From assembly GCF_016469035.1 (NCBI RefSeq), contig NZ_JAEHJZ010000004.1:261683-325682 (forward strand): a stretch of DNA of 64,000 nt. Reading direction: 5' to 3'. Each line of letters starts with the position of its first letter. The first letter of the stretch is position 1. The translations under genes and the position numbers were made by a program. The notes below the pieces were generated by a model. That model was not told the DNA's origin. It did not search any database and saw only the letters and a list, made by a program, of their open reading frames with translations. Source of the stretch: Gelidibacter salicanalis. Lineage in GTDB: Bacteria > Bacteroidota > Bacteroidia > Flavobacteriales > Flavobacteriaceae. This document shows, piece by piece, positions 24,517 through 33,403 of this stretch.

Positions 24517-26094
24517 ATGAACCAAAAAATAGTATCTCTAACTTTTGGCGCCTTATGTGTATGTGGCCTTAGCTTTTCTCAAGTTCAAAAGCTAAAAAAG
24601 GACACTGACCTAGCACCAAATAAAACTGTTTCAGTTCAAATGGATTCCATTAGTGATGGAAAAAACTTGGCCGTGAAGGAGATAGAACCCGTTGCTGATT
24701 CTTTACAATCTACCAAGATTGAAGATTTGCTGATAGCTTCTGAAATTGACCAAAAATGGCTTGATGAGCTTTATGGAAACGAATTGTTTGACAGTATTTA
24801 TGAATCTGTTACGGATTTAAAATATGACGCTGTTGATTATCCTGAGTTGCCTACTGATACATTAAAAGTCCGACTTAAAAAATTAAGCGCTAGGACCCCT
24901 TTTAATATTGAATATAATGAGTCGTTAGAAAGTGTTATCAAATCGTATTTGAAGCATAGACGTCACTCTATGGAACGTTTAATGTCCTTAAGTGAGTATT
25001 ACTTCCCTTTATTTGAAAAGGAATTGGACAACTATAATATTCCTTTGGAGATAAAATATTTGGCCATTGTAGAATCGGCTTTAAAACCTAGGGCAAAATC
25101 ACGTGTTGGCGCCACCGGATTATGGCAGTTTATGTACGGCACCGGTAAAATGTATGGATTAGATGTAAGCAGTTATGTAGATGAGCGAAGTGATCCAATT
25201 AAATCCACAGAAGCAGCCAGCAAATATTTGGCGAAACTTTACGAGATTTTTGGCGATTGGGATTTGGCTCTTGCCGCCTACAATTCTGGTCCGGGTAACG
25301 TCAGTAAAGCCATCCGTCGTTCTGGAGGTTATGAAAATTATTGGAATATCAGACCTCATTTGCCACGTGAAACAGCAGGGTACCTCCCCGCCTTTTTAGC
25401 CACCATGTACATTTTTGAATATGCTGAAGAGCACGGTTTCAAAAAACATAAACCAAACTTTAGGTATATGGAAACTGATACGATCCACGTGAAACAGATG
25501 ATCAGTTTAGATCAAGTGTCCGAATTGTTGGAATTACCAATGGAAGAGCTTCAGTTTTTAAATCCTTCTTATAAATTGGACGTCATTCCTTTTGTTGAAG
25601 GCGAAAACTACACATTAAGATTACCAAAACATGCCGTTGGTAAATTTGTGAATAATGAAACAAGTATTTACGAATATGTTACTAATGAATTGAACAAACG
25701 TGAAAAACCAATCGTTCAAATTTTAGATTCTAAGTCTAAATCCACCTATAAAGTGCGGTCAGGAGATAATTTAGGTAAAATTGCGCGACAATATGGGGTG
25801 AGAGTCTCAGATTTAAAAGCTTGGAATGGATTGCGAAGCAACAATCTTAAAATCGGGCAACGCCTTTCGGTTTATAATGCTCAGCCCTCAAAATCTATAA
25901 GTACGGTTGCTAACAATTCTAGTATTAAGAACACTGCTTCCAATGGTTCAAAAACCTATAAAGTGAGGTCTGGAGATTCATTATGGAGCATTTCTAAAAA
26001 ATTTCCTGGCGTTTCCATTCAAAATATCAAAGATTGGAACGATATTAGTGGTGCTAATTTAAAAGTAGGTTCAACACTTAAAATTTCACGTTAA
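24517..26094 (+). CDS. membrane-bound lytic murein transglycosylase D-like protein with two LysM domains
   Basis: This 525-residue protein has a signal peptide (to about residue 21). Its SLT domain is 'LAIVESALKPRAKSRVGATG' (catalytic Glu186), then LWQFMYGTGKMYGL and 'AAYNSGPGNVSKAIRRSGG'. Two C-terminal LysM repeats follow, at about 411-455 and 481-524, each starting YKVRSGD. It cleaves the glycan strands of peptidoglycan with 1,6-anhydro product formation, and the LysM domains hold it to the wall. Two 14/16 matches to parS lie inside the gene. The DUF4837 gene follows 25 bases later. Confidence 0.93.
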   Translation: MNQKIVSLTFGALCVCGLSFSQVQKLKKDTDLAPNKTVSVQMDSISDGKNLAVKEIEPVADSLQSTKIEDLLIASEIDQKWLDELYGNELFDSIYESVTDLKYDAVDYPELPTDTLKVRLKKLSARTPFNIEYNESLESVIKSYLKHRRHSMERLMSLSEYYFPLFEKELDNYNIPLEIKYLAIVESALKPRAKSRVGATGLWQFMYGTGKMYGLDVSSYVDERSDPIKSTEAASKYLAKLYEIFGDWDLALAAYNSGPGNVSKAIRRSGGYENYWNIRPHLPRETAGYLPAFLATMYIFEYAEEHGFKKHKPNFRYMETDTIHVKQMISLDQVSELLELPMEELQFLNPSYKLDVIPFVEGENYTLRLPKHAVGKFVNNETSIYEYVTNELNKREKPIVQILDSKSKSTYKVRSGDNLGKIARQYGVRVSDLKAWNGLRSNNLKIGQRLSVYNAQPSKSISTVANNSSIKNTASNGSKTYKVRSGDSLWSISKKFPGVSIQNIKDWNDISGANLKVGSTLKISR

Positions 26095-26119
26095 GTGTTT
26101 TCATCTTAAAAACGACACC

Positions 26120-27091
26120 ATGAAAATTATTTACGCTCTTGCCTTTTCTTTACTCCTGTTCACTTCCTGCAACAATGGTAAAGGCCAACGAATTATTTCA
26201 GGATCTAATGGAAACATTAATAGCCTGTTAATAGTGGTCGACAATTTATTGTGGGAAGATAGCGTAGGTGAAACCATCAGAGATGTTGTGGCTGCATCAG
26301 TGCCAGAATTGACTCAATCTGAGCCCCTATTTTCACTAAGTCAAATGCCTCCAACTGTATTTGATGGATTTGCCACAAAGAGTAGAACCATTCTTAAAAT
26401 TGAAAAGGGAGGGCCCGCAGGTATGGTCATTAAACATGATGTCTATGCAAGACCTCAAACTGTAGTGGTTATTTCTGGTAAAACCGACCAGGAAATCAGT
26501 GAGCAACTCATAAATAATGGCGATGAAATTATTGCCGCCTTTAAAAAGGAAGAGCTAAAAGAGAATCAACGCCGCATTAAAATTTCATTGGTAGACGACA
26601 AACCACTACAAGAAACGTTGGGTGTCAAATTGAATTTCCAAACCGCCTATAGAATAGCCAAACAAGATAACGATTTCTTTTGGATTCGAAAAGATCTTCC
26701 TACAGGTACCATGGATATTTTGGTATATGAGGTGCCATTGAACACTATAAAGAATGGAGATAGTACTATTGTGGATATTGTGAGAATGAGAGATTCCATC
26801 GGAAAAGTCCATATTCCAGGGCCTGTAGAGGGCTCTTATATGATTACTGAAGAATCTTACACGCCCTATATGAATGAGACGAAGCTTGATGGCAAATTGA
26901 CCTATGAAACCAAAGGTATTTGGGACGTTAAGAACGCTTTCATGTCTGGACCATTTATCAATTATGCTATTGAAGATGTTGCGAATGATCGTTATGTGGT
27001 GATAGAAGGTTACGTTTTTGCGCCATCGGTTGAAAAACGAAATAATATCTTTGAGCTCGAGGCCATCATAAAATCCATCAGAATTCTATAA
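26120..27091 (+). CDS. DUF4837-family lipoprotein
   Basis: This 323-residue protein has a lipoprotein signal (LLLFTSCNNGKG, Cys at residue 17). Segments typical of DUF4837 follow: 'SNGNINSLLIVVDNLLWEDSVGE', 'YARPQTVVVISG', 'RKDLPTGTMDILVYEVPL' and a C-terminal 'GPFINYAIEDVANDRYVVIEGYVFAP'. The family is restricted to Bacteroidota, is predicted to sit in the periplasm and has no known function. It starts 25 bases after the MltD-like gene and is probably cotranscribed with it. Confidence 0.82.
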   Translation: MKIIYALAFSLLLFTSCNNGKGQRIISGSNGNINSLLIVVDNLLWEDSVGETIRDVVAASVPELTQSEPLFSLSQMPPTVFDGFATKSRTILKIEKGGPAGMVIKHDVYARPQTVVVISGKTDQEISEQLINNGDEIIAAFKKEELKENQRRIKISLVDDKPLQETLGVKLNFQTAYRIAKQDNDFFWIRKDLPTGTMDILVYEVPLNTIKNGDSTIVDIVRMRDSIGKVHIPGPVEGSYMITEESYTPYMNETKLDGKLTYETKGIWDVKNAFMSGPFINYAIEDVANDRYVVIEGYVFAPSVEKRNNIFELEAIIKSIRIL

Positions 27092-27106
27092 ACAAAAAGA
27101 AAGTGT

Positions 27107-27168
27107 CTCCATTCTTCCTAAATCCTTTTAAGAATGGAGTATTTTAAGGGCACTCCCATACGGGGAGT
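27107..27168 (+). repeat. two hairpins in the DUF4837 3' region
   Basis: CTCCATTCTT (27107-27116) pairs with AAGAATGGAG (27130-27139). A second hairpin, ACTCCC with GGGAGT, lies at 27152-27168. Neither has a T tract; the real terminator lies at 27185. Confidence 0.5.
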
Positions 27169-27184
27169 CTGCGAAGGGATCTAA

Positions 27185-27220
27185 AAAAAGCCGTTTCATA
27201 TAGTATTGAAAAGGCTTTTT
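27185..27220. terminator. bidirectional rho-independent terminator
   Basis: AAAAAGCC pairs with GGCTTTTT, then after one mismatch TTTCA pairs with TGAAA around an 8-base loop. It separates the converging DUF4837 and tatA genes. Confidence 0.85.
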
Positions 27221-27246
27221 GTTGTTTTTATAAGCTAAAAGGGCAA

Positions 27247-27441
27247 TTAGCGATTTTTATCTGTAGATGTGTTTGGTTCATCTCCATCTTCTTTGCTGGC
27301 ATCTTTAAATTCTTTGATCCCGCTTCCCAAACCTCTCATCAGTTCTGGAATTTTCTTTCCACCAAATAGCAATAATACCAATACAACTACAACTACTATT
27401 TGCCATGCTCCAATTGCTAAAAAAATACTTGCTGTTATCAT
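27247..27441 (-). CDS. tatA: twin-arginine translocase subunit TatA/TatE
   Basis: This 64-residue protein has one N-terminal membrane helix (about residues 5-24). The family hinge '[23 protein letters not shown]' follows, then a short acidic tail. TatA oligomers form the pore that moves folded proteins across the inner membrane. The [14 protein letters not shown] motif is diagnostic. No tatC is adjacent in this window. It converges on the DUF4837 gene and diverges from the M23 peptidase gene. Confidence 0.94.
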   Translation of the reverse strand: MITASIFLAIGAWQIVVVVVLVLLLFGGKKIPELMRGLGSGIKEFKDASKEDGDEPNTSTDKNR

Positions 27442-27554
27442 AACATTTAATTTGAACTACAAATTTAATAATTAAACTTCAAATTAAACGTTAAAAACAA
27501 ACTTTAGATGAAAGACCTAAAAGATTGCTTTAATTTTATTTAATTTTGTTGCGC

Positions 27555-28421
27555 ATGACAACTAGAAAAAAAGAGAAGAAATTCGCAAGGAAATTACTTC
27601 ATAAGTACCGTTTGGTCGTGCTTAATGAAGATACATTTGAAGAACGGTTCGCTATTAAACTGACCCGGTTAAACGTGTTTGTTATTGTCTCCTTGTCTAC
27701 TATTTTATTAGTGGCAGCAACCACCTTTTTAATTGCATTTACACCGCTTAGGGAGTTTATACCGGGATATTCTTCAGCAAAATTAAAAAAGCAAGCTACA
27801 GAGCTTAGTTTTAAGACAGACTCTTTACAACAGATTATTGATGTAAACGATAAATATTTCAATTCTATAAAACGTGTGTTAACTGGTGATGTTAAAACTG
27901 TAGATTTTAACAAGGACTCTATTTTAAACGCTGCCAATGAAGAAATTGCACAAATATCTGTAAAACCAACCAAGCAAGATTCGTTGTTGCGAGACAAAGT
28001 AGACAAAGAAGATAAGTACAATCTTTTTGAATCGGCTATCTCTGCTTCCAATTTTGTGTTGTTTCCTCCAGTAAACGGGACTATTTCAGAAGGTTATAAT
28101 GTAAAGGAAAAACATTATGCGGTAGATATTATCGTCGCTAAAAATACGCCTGTAAAAGCCACTGCCGATGGCACAGTGATTTTCGCAGAATGGACTACTG
28201 AAACAGGCTATGTGGTCATTATTGAGCACAGTTATGAATTGATCTCCGTGTATAAACACAATGCCTCTATAACCCAAGAGCAAGGCGATATCGTTAAGGC
28301 AGGAGAAGTCATTGCAATGGCCGGAAATAGTGGCGAATATACCACAGGACCACATTTGCATTTTGAATTATGGAGTAAAGGCTATCCCATCAATCCAACT
28401 AATTTTATAGATTTTAAATAA
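27555..28421 (+). CDS. M23-family (LytM) metallopeptidase, membrane-anchored
   Basis: About 288 residues: a basic cytoplasmic start, one membrane segment (about residues 42-64) and a helical stalk. A C-terminal LytM domain has 'HYAVDIIVAKNTPVKATADG' (HxxxD metal ligands) and 'GPHLHFELWSKGYPINP' (HxH ligand). These enzymes cut peptidoglycan cross-bridges or, when inactive, activate amidases; both metal motifs are intact here. The open frame reaches a TTG at 27546, but that TTG overlaps a TAATTTTG -7-like element (27541-27548), so I take the ATG at 27555. Its stop overlaps the GH3 gene start by one base (TAATG). Confidence 0.9.
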   Translation: MTTRKKEKKFARKLLHKYRLVVLNEDTFEERFAIKLTRLNVFVIVSLSTILLVAATTFLIAFTPLREFIPGYSSAKLKKQATELSFKTDSLQQIIDVNDKYFNSIKRVLTGDVKTVDFNKDSILNAANEEIAQISVKPTKQDSLLRDKVDKEDKYNLFESAISASNFVLFPPVNGTISEGYNVKEKHYAVDIIVAKNTPVKATADGTVIFAEWTTETGYVVIIEHSYELISVYKHNASITQEQGDIVKAGEVIAMAGNSGEYTTGPHLHFELWSKGYPINPTNFIDFK

Positions 28422-29923
28422 TGTTTTCAGTAAAATCTGCACTAGCCAAACCCTTTGCCTTCTTTATTAAAAGATCCGTGTTAAAATGGGCCAATAATCC
28501 AGTAGACACCCAAAATGCCGTGTTTAAAAACCTGATCCATGAGGCAAAAGATACGCAGTTTGGTAAGGATCATGATTTTTCAAATATACTGTCTCATGCA
28601 GACTTTGTGTCTCGGGTTCCCGTACGCGATTATGAAGATTTGAAGCCTTATATAGAACGCGTTGTTGCTGGAGAACTCGATATTTTATGGAAAGATAAGC
28701 CTATCTATTTTGCCAAAACCTCTGGCACAACCTCTGGAGCTAAATACATTCCCATTACTAAAGAGAGTATGCCAACGCATATTGAAGCGGCTAGAAATGC
28801 CATTCTGATGTACATTGCAGAAACCGGCAATGCCGATTTTGTAGACGGAAAGATGATTTTTCTTCAAGGAAGTCCAATTTTAAATGAGCAGAACGGGATT
28901 CAATTGGGCCGTTTATCTGGTATTGTGGCACATTTTGTTCCTAAATATCTACAGAAAAATAGAATGCCCTCTTGGGAAACCAATTGCATTGAAGATTGGG
29001 AAACCAAAGTAGAAGCCATTGTTGACGAAACCTTAGCAGAAAATATGACAGTAATTTCTGGAATTCCTTCGTGGGTACAGATGTATTTCGAAAAGATCAA
29101 TCAAAAAACCGGTAAAAAAGTTGGGGATGTGTTTAAGAATTTCAACCTTTTTATTTTTGGAGGGGTCAACTACGAGCCTTATCGGGCAAAATTTGAAAGT
29201 CTTATTGGGCGAAAGGTTGATAGTATTGAACTTTATCCCGCCAGTGAAGGCTTTTTTGCCTATCAAGATCAGCAGAATGAAAAAGGCATGCTCCTGCAAT
29301 TGAATTCAGGTATTTTTTACGAGTTTATTAAAGCCGAAGATTTTTTTGAGGATCAGCCCCAACGGATTACTATTAAAGATGTGGAGTTGCATACCAATTA
29401 TGTAATGATTATTTCTTCCACGGCGGGTCTTTGGGCGTATAATATTGGAGATACCGTGGAGTTTACCTCATTGTCACCTTATCGTGTAATCGTTTCGGGA
29501 CGCATCAAGCACTTTATTTCTGCGTTTGGTGAACATGTGATTGGCAAAGAAGTGGAGCAGGCTTTAAAGGCGGCGGTAGAAGGTACAACGGTTCAGGTCT
29601 CAGAGTTTACAGTGGCACCAGAAATTAATCCTCCAAACGGATTGCCTTACCATGAATGGTTTATAGAATTTGAAAACGAACCTGAAAATCTAGGCCACTT
29701 GGCAGATAAAATTGAGGCAGCCTTGCAAGCCCAAAACAGCTATTATGTTGATTTGATTGGAGGTAAAGTACTTCAACCATTAAAAATTAAGGTGGTAAAA
29801 AAGAACGGTTTTCAAGATTATATGAAATCCATAGGAAAATTGGGAGGCCAAAATAAGATTCCAAGACTTTCCAACGATCGGAAGATAGCGGACATTTTGA
29901 TCGCGAAAAATTTAACTAAATAA
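28421..29923 (+). CDS. GH3 auxin-responsive-promoter-family acyl-adenylate protein
   Basis: This 500-residue protein matches the bacterial GH3 family. It has the adenylation motif 'YFAKTSGTTSGAKYIPITKES' (P-loop-like, near residue 100), 'ELYPASEGFFAYQDQQ' and 'YNIGDTVEFTSLSPYRVIVSGR'. The fold joins acyl groups to amino acids through acyl-AMP in plants. In Bacteroidota the substrate is unknown and no auxin role is implied. Translational coupling to the M23 gene (TAATG) and the downstream DUF6909-like gene suggests one operon. Confidence 0.9.
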   Translation: MFSVKSALAKPFAFFIKRSVLKWANNPVDTQNAVFKNLIHEAKDTQFGKDHDFSNILSHADFVSRVPVRDYEDLKPYIERVVAGELDILWKDKPIYFAKTSGTTSGAKYIPITKESMPTHIEAARNAILMYIAETGNADFVDGKMIFLQGSPILNEQNGIQLGRLSGIVAHFVPKYLQKNRMPSWETNCIEDWETKVEAIVDETLAENMTVISGIPSWVQMYFEKINQKTGKKVGDVFKNFNLFIFGGVNYEPYRAKFESLIGRKVDSIELYPASEGFFAYQDQQNEKGMLLQLNSGIFYEFIKAEDFFEDQPQRITIKDVELHTNYVMIISSTAGLWAYNIGDTVEFTSLSPYRVIVSGRIKHFISAFGEHVIGKEVEQALKAAVEGTTVQVSEFTVAPEINPPNGLPYHEWFIEFENEPENLGHLADKIEAALQAQNSYYVDLIGGKVLQPLKIKVVKKNGFQDYMKSIGKLGGQNKIPRLSNDRKIADILIAKNLTK

Positions 29924-29951
29924 TCCTATATTTGTAGGCTAAACACTAAAT

Positions 29952-31640
29952 ATGAGTAATAAAAAGCATCATGCCAGAACGCGGGCTCAAGAGAGCTCAA
30001 ATGCTATTGAAAGAATGTATATTACCATGCGCCATTTGTTTAATCGCGGGTTTTACAAACCTATGGGCATTTCTGGTGAAACCCTTCGTGAATCTTTATT
30101 GCTATTAAGACCAGAAATTTATGGTTCAATTGGCGAGGAAAAAGCAGAATTGGAAGGCTTGCTCTATGTTGTTGATCGCTTACCCTATGGCATTGAAGAG
30201 TGTACATTTATTAACCTTACCAGTGATGAAGGATATACCAATTCTCATTTTAAAGCGATTATTCCTCCAAAAAGAAGACGTAATTGTTTCCGTATTGATG
30301 ACGAGCAAATGAACATTGAGATTACTCGTGGTCGTTCAGAAATTTATGATATTTTAACCCACCTGACCTTCATGTTTGTTGAATCCCATAAAATCAGTAA
30401 ACGTGTGCTGGTGGATGAGCAAGGCACCACCACCCGAGATTGGATAAAATTAGAGAAGGCAGTGCTTTCCAATGAAGAGTTATCTCAAGAAGATAGAGAG
30501 GTTGCCATTACGCATACCGCTAATATTTTAGGCAGAACTTTTAACGAATTGACTCAAATGTATAGTGCCTTTGCGTTACCTAATCAACCTGAACGCCTAT
30601 TGCATTTAGTGTACTGGCTTGGTAAACTTGCTATTGAAGAAGTGGTCAATAACAACAGACGTACGGTAACCTTTAGTCCGGTGCTAAGAGAACGACTTGG
30701 GCATCATATTCATGGCGAAATTTGGGCTAACACAATTAAGGATGCGCTTTTAAAAAACGGCCTTATAGAACGCCCTATCCATATTATCAGCGCGAACATG
30801 CACAGTGTGATGAATTCTCTGTTTGCACCGCAAGCACTCAAAACACTGGCTGCTAAGAAGAATATGTTTGAAGTTTATGAAGCTTTAAGCCAGAAAGAAA
30901 ATCAGGAATTGCGAAATAAAGTGACTAAAGAAGCTTTACAGCGCGGGATGATCTATATTCCAGACACGTCAGGAACAAACATTGACGTGCAGATTTTTGA
31001 TACCGCTAAGATTGATTTTCTAAAAACAGATCTTGAAGGCTATAAAATTCTGGATGATTCAGAAAAACCGGTAATCTTTGTGATGGATTACGCATTTGGA
31101 GAACAAGCTTATGAGACCATTGATGAATTGTTAAAACCGCTTAAGAGTAATGACCAGCAAATCCTGCTCAATGTGGATTCAATTTCTATAATGGGTAAAG
31201 CCGGAATTTTAGAAGGTGGAAAAGGAGATATCATGATTCCGTCAGCACATATCTTTGAAGGCACGGCAGATAATTATCCCTTAGAGAATGAACTTTCAAA
31301 GTCTGATTTTGATGGTCATGGCATTGCTGTTTATGAAGGATCTATGATTACGGTTTTAGGAACATCGCTTCAAAATAAAGAGATCTTAAAATTCTTCTTT
31401 AACTCCACCTGGAATGTTATCGGGTTGGAAATGGAAGGCGCACACTATCAGAAAGCCATACAGGCGGCTTCAAAGGTAAGGGGTAGTATCAATCCAAACG
31501 TTAAAGTAAGATATGCGTATTACGCCAGTGATAACCCTTTAGAAACCGGAAGTACATTAGCCTCAGGCGGATTGGGAACATCAGGGGTAAAACCGACCTA
31601 TCTCATAACGAGAAAAATATTACAGCAAATATTTAGTTAA
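29952..31640 (+). CDS. conserved Bacteroidota protein (probably DUF6909)
   Basis: A 562-residue soluble protein without signal peptide or membrane segment. I recognise it as a conserved family of Bacteroidota, which I believe is named DUF6909. The C-terminal third contains 'VIFVMDYAFGEQAYETIDELL' and 'NVIGLEMEGAHYQKAIQAA'. The xxxMEGAH pattern resembles the substrate-binding MEG motif of nucleoside phosphorylases and nucleosidases, so a nucleoside or nucleotide enzyme fold is possible. That link is inference. It follows the GH3 gene by 28 bases. Confidence 0.68.
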   Translation: MSNKKHHARTRAQESSNAIERMYITMRHLFNRGFYKPMGISGETLRESLLLLRPEIYGSIGEEKAELEGLLYVVDRLPYGIEECTFINLTSDEGYTNSHFKAIIPPKRRRNCFRIDDEQMNIEITRGRSEIYDILTHLTFMFVESHKISKRVLVDEQGTTTRDWIKLEKAVLSNEELSQEDREVAITHTANILGRTFNELTQMYSAFALPNQPERLLHLVYWLGKLAIEEVVNNNRRTVTFSPVLRERLGHHIHGEIWANTIKDALLKNGLIERPIHIISANMHSVMNSLFAPQALKTLAAKKNMFEVYEALSQKENQELRNKVTKEALQRGMIYIPDTSGTNIDVQIFDTAKIDFLKTDLEGYKILDDSEKPVIFVMDYAFGEQAYETIDELLKPLKSNDQQILLNVDSISIMGKAGILEGGKGDIMIPSAHIFEGTADNYPLENELSKSDFDGHGIAVYEGSMITVLGTSLQNKEILKFFFNSTWNVIGLEMEGAHYQKAIQAASKVRGSINPNVKVRYAYYASDNPLETGSTLASGGLGTSGVKPTYLITRKILQQIFS

Positions 31641-31652
31641 CACTAGTAAGAT

Positions 31653-32705
31653 ATGAATAAAGATTTGCCACCATCACAACCCTCTGAGGAAGTCGATTTA
31701 GGACAATTATTTAAATTAATTGGGAATGTTTTTGACCGTTTCTTCCGATTTATAGGCCGTATTTTTACAGGCATATTTGGGGTGATCCTCTTGTTTCTGT
31801 TTTTTATCCAAAAGCATTTTTTGAAATTTATTATTGTTGTTGTTGCAGGGGTAATTATAGGTGCAATCATAGATATAAAGAAGGAGCCTGAGTATATTTC
31901 CACTATGGTCATAGAACCAAACTTTAATAGTGTTCAACAACTCTACAATAACATTGCTTTTTACAATGAACTAGCAAAAGCCAACGATTTTTTATCTCTT
32001 TCTGAAGCCTTAGATATCACTGATGAAGAGGCCTTGTCTATTAGGGAATTTAGTGTGGAATCCTATTCTGATGAAAATCAGAAAATCATATTATTTGATC
32101 AATTTGTACGCAGTTTGGATTCTACAACCCAAAAAGCGATAGATATGAAGGCCTATCTTGAAAACTTCAATTCACTTGATGCGCGTTTTCATACTATTTC
32201 AGTTATAGCAAGTGACAATACTGTGGCAAAAAAAATTCAGCCTGCCATTATCTCCTCCATATCAAATAATAGCTATTTCAATTTACAAAAGGACATTAGT
32301 GACAGTAATATTAAATTACAGGATAGTCTTTATAAAAAGCAAATTACAGAGATAGATTCTTTGCAGCTATTATACAAAAGAGTGATGCTTAGAGAGGCCG
32401 AACGTGCGGTACAAGGCACAAATATTAGTCTTGGAGAACAGGGTACACAGAATAATAAAGAACTTTCATTGATCAATAAAATGGAAGAATTGAAATTAGG
32501 ACTGGTAGAACTCAACGAAGAACGTGGTAATAAGTCCAGCATTTTAAACGTGATTTCTGATTTTCCTAGAAAAGGTGTTCGTGAAAAGGGTCTTTTAAAA
32601 AGCTATAAATTCTTGGTGCCTGCCATACTTTTAATCCTAACGGTTTTGACGTTGTTATTGGTGTCTTTGAATACATATTTGAAGAATTATAAAAGGGAAT
32701 TATAG
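31653..32705 (+). CDS. Wzz-like polysaccharide chain-length or export regulator
   Basis: This 350-residue protein has a cytoplasmic start, a Phe-rich helical hairpin (about 30-70) that includes the first membrane segment 'FIIVVVAGVIIGAIID', a large periplasmic helical domain (about 75-320) and a C-terminal membrane segment (LVPAILLILTVLTLLLVSL). This is the two-helix topology of Wzz/PCP proteins, although no tyrosine-kinase domain is present. It lies 12 bases after the DUF6909-like gene and at the left edge of the polysaccharide locus, which fits a role in controlling chain length. The family assignment comes from topology more than motifs. Confidence 0.65.
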   Translation: MNKDLPPSQPSEEVDLGQLFKLIGNVFDRFFRFIGRIFTGIFGVILLFLFFIQKHFLKFIIVVVAGVIIGAIIDIKKEPEYISTMVIEPNFNSVQQLYNNIAFYNELAKANDFLSLSEALDITDEEALSIREFSVESYSDENQKIILFDQFVRSLDSTTQKAIDMKAYLENFNSLDARFHTISVIASDNTVAKKIQPAIISSISNNSYFNLQKDISDSNIKLQDSLYKKQITEIDSLQLLYKRVMLREAERAVQGTNISLGEQGTQNNKELSLINKMEELKLGLVELNEERGNKSSILNVISDFPRKGVREKGLLKSYKFLVPAILLILTVLTLLLVSLNTYLKNYKREL

Positions 32706-33350
32706 GAAAAGGAGTGATTGCAAGTGGCACAAAATTTATTGAGACGCATGTAATAAGATTATTACTCAATAATTAGCAGTTTGTGATATTTATAATTTTA
32801 GCGGTTCTAAGCACGCCCGAAGCTTAGAGAATTTGAAAAGACTTAAACCACTTATAAATCAATGTTCATAAAGGGCACTATTAAAGATAGGACTTGTAAA
32901 AAAATAATTTAAATCCCTATAGATTTTAGTGTGGCCATTTAATTGACTACTGAGACCCTTTTGGACAGGAGGATATAAAGCCCTTGGGCATAATTAAAGA
33001 CTAACATCAGAGGGGGTAATTATGCTTAAAACGGCAATATAAAATTAGGTATAAATTAAAATCCGAAGGTCCTCTTATCACTGTAGTTTTTGAAATAAAA
33101 AATTCCCTATGGAGTGTTATTTCATGACGCCAAATTGAAAATGTCACTGTGACTATATAGTATCATTTAGTATGATTTGAAAATGTCTAATTTATCTTAA
33201 TTTCTATTCATAATATAAGCATGTTGTTATTACGCTTAATCGTCGAAAATTGTAGAAATAAATAAGTATTATTCCTCGTTAAATCTTCAATATATTCTAT
33301 TTTTGTCCTAGCTTACCGTGTATGGTCATTCAATTACAAAATTTGTAAAA
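32706..33350. other. 645-bp gene-free AT-rich leader of the polysaccharide genes
   Basis: No open frame looks real. It holds an 11-bp direct repeat TTGAAAATGTC at 33135-33145 and 33177-33187 (42 bases apart), a TATTTTTG -7-like element at 33298-33305, and a 15-base palindrome TTACAAAATTTGTAA at 33334-33348 directly before the epimerase start region. A regulatory role is likely but unproven. Confidence 0.5.
33334..33348. promoter_or_regulatory. 15-base palindrome before wecB
   Basis: TTACAAAATTTGTAA reads the same on both strands apart from the central base. It sits three bases before the ATG at 33351 and could be an operator or a translation-blocking hairpin. Confidence 0.4.
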
Positions 33351-33366
33351 ATGTTTAAAAAAAAAA
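33351..33366 (+). other. A10 tract that puts the wecB start codon out of frame
   Basis: ATG TTT is followed by ten A's (33357-33366). With eleven A's the frame would run from this ATG straight into LIIFGTRPEAIKMAPLIK, the normal epimerase N terminus. With ten it ends at a TAA after six codons. The in-frame side has a TAA at 33356-33358 and no other ATG before 33404. Confidence 0.8.
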
Positions 33367-33403
33367 TCTAATTATTTTTGGTACTCGTCCTGAAGCCATT
33401 AAG

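Noticed and set aside
28685-28867. Antisense open frames within GH3 and other long genes
   Set aside because: They are shadows of well-supported genes in other frames, with no independent evidence.
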